Positions 63,319 to 64,000 of a DNA stretch of 64,000 nucleotides are shown in pieces. Every line of letters starts with the position of its first letter. Within the stretch, counting starts at the first letter, position 1. The notes below the pieces were generated by a model. That model ran no database searches. It saw only the letters and a program-made list of their open reading frames with translations, and was not told the origin of the DNA. A program made the position numbers and the translations under genes. The DNA comes from Saccharicrinis sp963665705 (GTDB lineage Bacteria; Bacteroidota; Bacteroidia; Bacteroidales; Marinilabiliaceae), in NCBI GenBank assembly GCA_963665705.1, contig OY762448.1, forward strand, positions 5,394,001 to 5,458,000, written 5' to 3'.

Positions 63319-64000
63319 ATGATTGATAAGTTCAGAGCAAAATTTGTTGAAGAATCACTGGATAATGTTCATGATCTTGAAGAAGCATTATTGTTACTTG
63401 AGAATGATAAAGGTGATAAAGAAATTATAGAGAGGATATTTAGAGCTATGCACTCCTTAAAAGGTGGTGGTGCAATGTTTGGCTTTAATGATTTAAGTGA
63501 GTTTACTCATCATTTAGAGACAGTATTTGATTGGGTTAGAAATGGAAAATTATCTGTTACTGATGATCTAATTTCATTAACATTTAATGCAATTGATCAA
63601 ATTAAGCATTTTCTTGATGTTGGTGATCTTACAGACTCTGAAGATAAAAAGGATCTTGCTGCTTTAACAAATAGAGTAAAACAGTTTGTTAATTCACCAG
63701 GTGAAACACAGATTGATGAGGCAACAGAAGATACTGTTGAAGTAATTGAGAATGATGATTCGAAAACGTTCCTGATTAAGATAAAACCTCATAGCAATAT
63801 TTTACAAAATGGAACAAATCCATTGTTTCTTTTAGAAGATCTTCATGCTATTGGAGAAGCTATTGTAGTATCTTATGATAATAATGTTCCTGAAATTGAG
63901 GATTTAAATCCTGAGGATTGTTTTGTAGCTTGGGATGTTGTTTTAAATACAACTGAGCCAGAAAATGAAATACAGGATGTCTTTATTTTTGTAGAAGATG
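63319..64000 (+). CDS. cheA: CheA-type chemotaxis histidine kinase, N-terminal part
   Basis: The frame starts at ATG 63319, two bases after the Hpt stop, and is open to the window end (227 residues visible). P1 Hpt domain at about 1-105 with the phospho-acceptor in 'IFRAMHSLKGGGAMFGFNDLSEFTHHLETVFDWVRNG'. A linker follows, then a region from about 150 on ('KTFLIKIKPHSNILQNGTNPLFLLEDLHAIG') that opens the CheA Hpt-adjacent domain typical of these proteins. The dimerisation, catalytic and CheW-like domains must lie beyond 64000. Confidence 0.9.
   Translation, partial: MIDKFRAKFVEESLDNVHDLEEALLLLENDKGDKEIIERIFRAMHSLKGGGAMFGFNDLSEFTHHLETVFDWVRNGKLSVTDDLISLTFNAIDQIKHFLDVGDLTDSEDKKDLAALTNRVKQFVNSPGETQIDEATEDTVEVIENDDSKTFLIKIKPHSNILQNGTNPLFLLEDLHAIGEAIVVSYDNNVPEIEDLNPEDCFVAWDVVLNTTEPENEIQDVFIFVED

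Noticed and set aside
1..64000. CRISPR array, tRNA or rRNA genes
   Set aside because: No regularly spaced repeats or RNA-gene signatures were seen; a tRNA/rRNA model search was not possible here.

Overview
The window is a very AT-rich chromosomal segment of a Bacteroidota bacterium. The evidence is SusC-style TonB receptors with a carboxypeptidase-D-like N-terminus, many short SPII lipoproteins, LytS/LytTR regulation, atpD-atpC separated from the rest of the ATP synthase genes, a YbeY with the HGxLHLxGxKDKT variant, and promoter elements of the TAnnTTTG type. The combination of lipid A/LPS genes, anaerobe-type metal-handling genes and a chemosensory cluster would fit the order Marinilabiliales or a relative. 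That placement is inference.

Layout. (1) 1-2502: the tail of a secreted, probably carbohydrate-binding, protein, then a LytS-type kinase overlapping a LytTR regulator. (2) 2503-12797: a palindrome-rich leader, then a tightly packed operon of nine genes: HmuY-like lipoprotein, TonB-dependent receptor, a BtuFCD/FecBCD-type ABC importer, two substrate-binding-protein homologues without signal peptides, a cysteine-rich P-loop GTPase and an ABC ATPase without a permease. I read it as uptake of a metal chelate or metallocofactor followed by cytosolic handling. It is the best candidate for an undescribed system. (3) 13102-18567: zinc-ribbon-like protein, patatin, lipoprotein, a complete IS4-family element with inverted repeats and a 5-bp target duplication, L,D-transpeptidase, outer-membrane barrel. 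(4) 18614-34760: housekeeping genes almost all on the minus strand (dtd, uvrC, ade, mnmG, ybeY, anti-sigma-like kinase, EnvC-like, DUF4292, TPR, dut, flippase, ruvB, response regulator, nadA). (5) 34761-35314: a 554-bp gene-free, AT-rich, repeat-containing region where transcription turns outward. Together with three parS-like palindromes (two near mnmG, one before hemW) it is a candidate replication origin. (6) 35315-42287: rpiB, Rrf2 regulator, VanZ-like, hemW, rhodanese, CDF transporter, DUF2797, U32 protein. (7) 42504-53375: an LPS/surface-glycan locus with three pairs of duplicated glycosyltransferases around glf (UDP-galactopyranose mutase), a Wzi-like protein, a WaaP/InaA-like kinase and a GT9 heptosyltransferase-like enzyme. 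(8) 53443-58639: atpC, atpD, polyprenyl synthase, RND/MMPL exporter. (9) 58736-64000: a chorismatase-like protein, then a chemosensory operon YfiR-like, MCP, STAS, CheY, Hpt and the start of CheA.

No tRNA, rRNA, CRISPR array or recognisable riboswitch was seen. One gene (DUF4292 lipoprotein) carries an apparent one-base frameshift whose lost C-terminus is still readable in the next frame.
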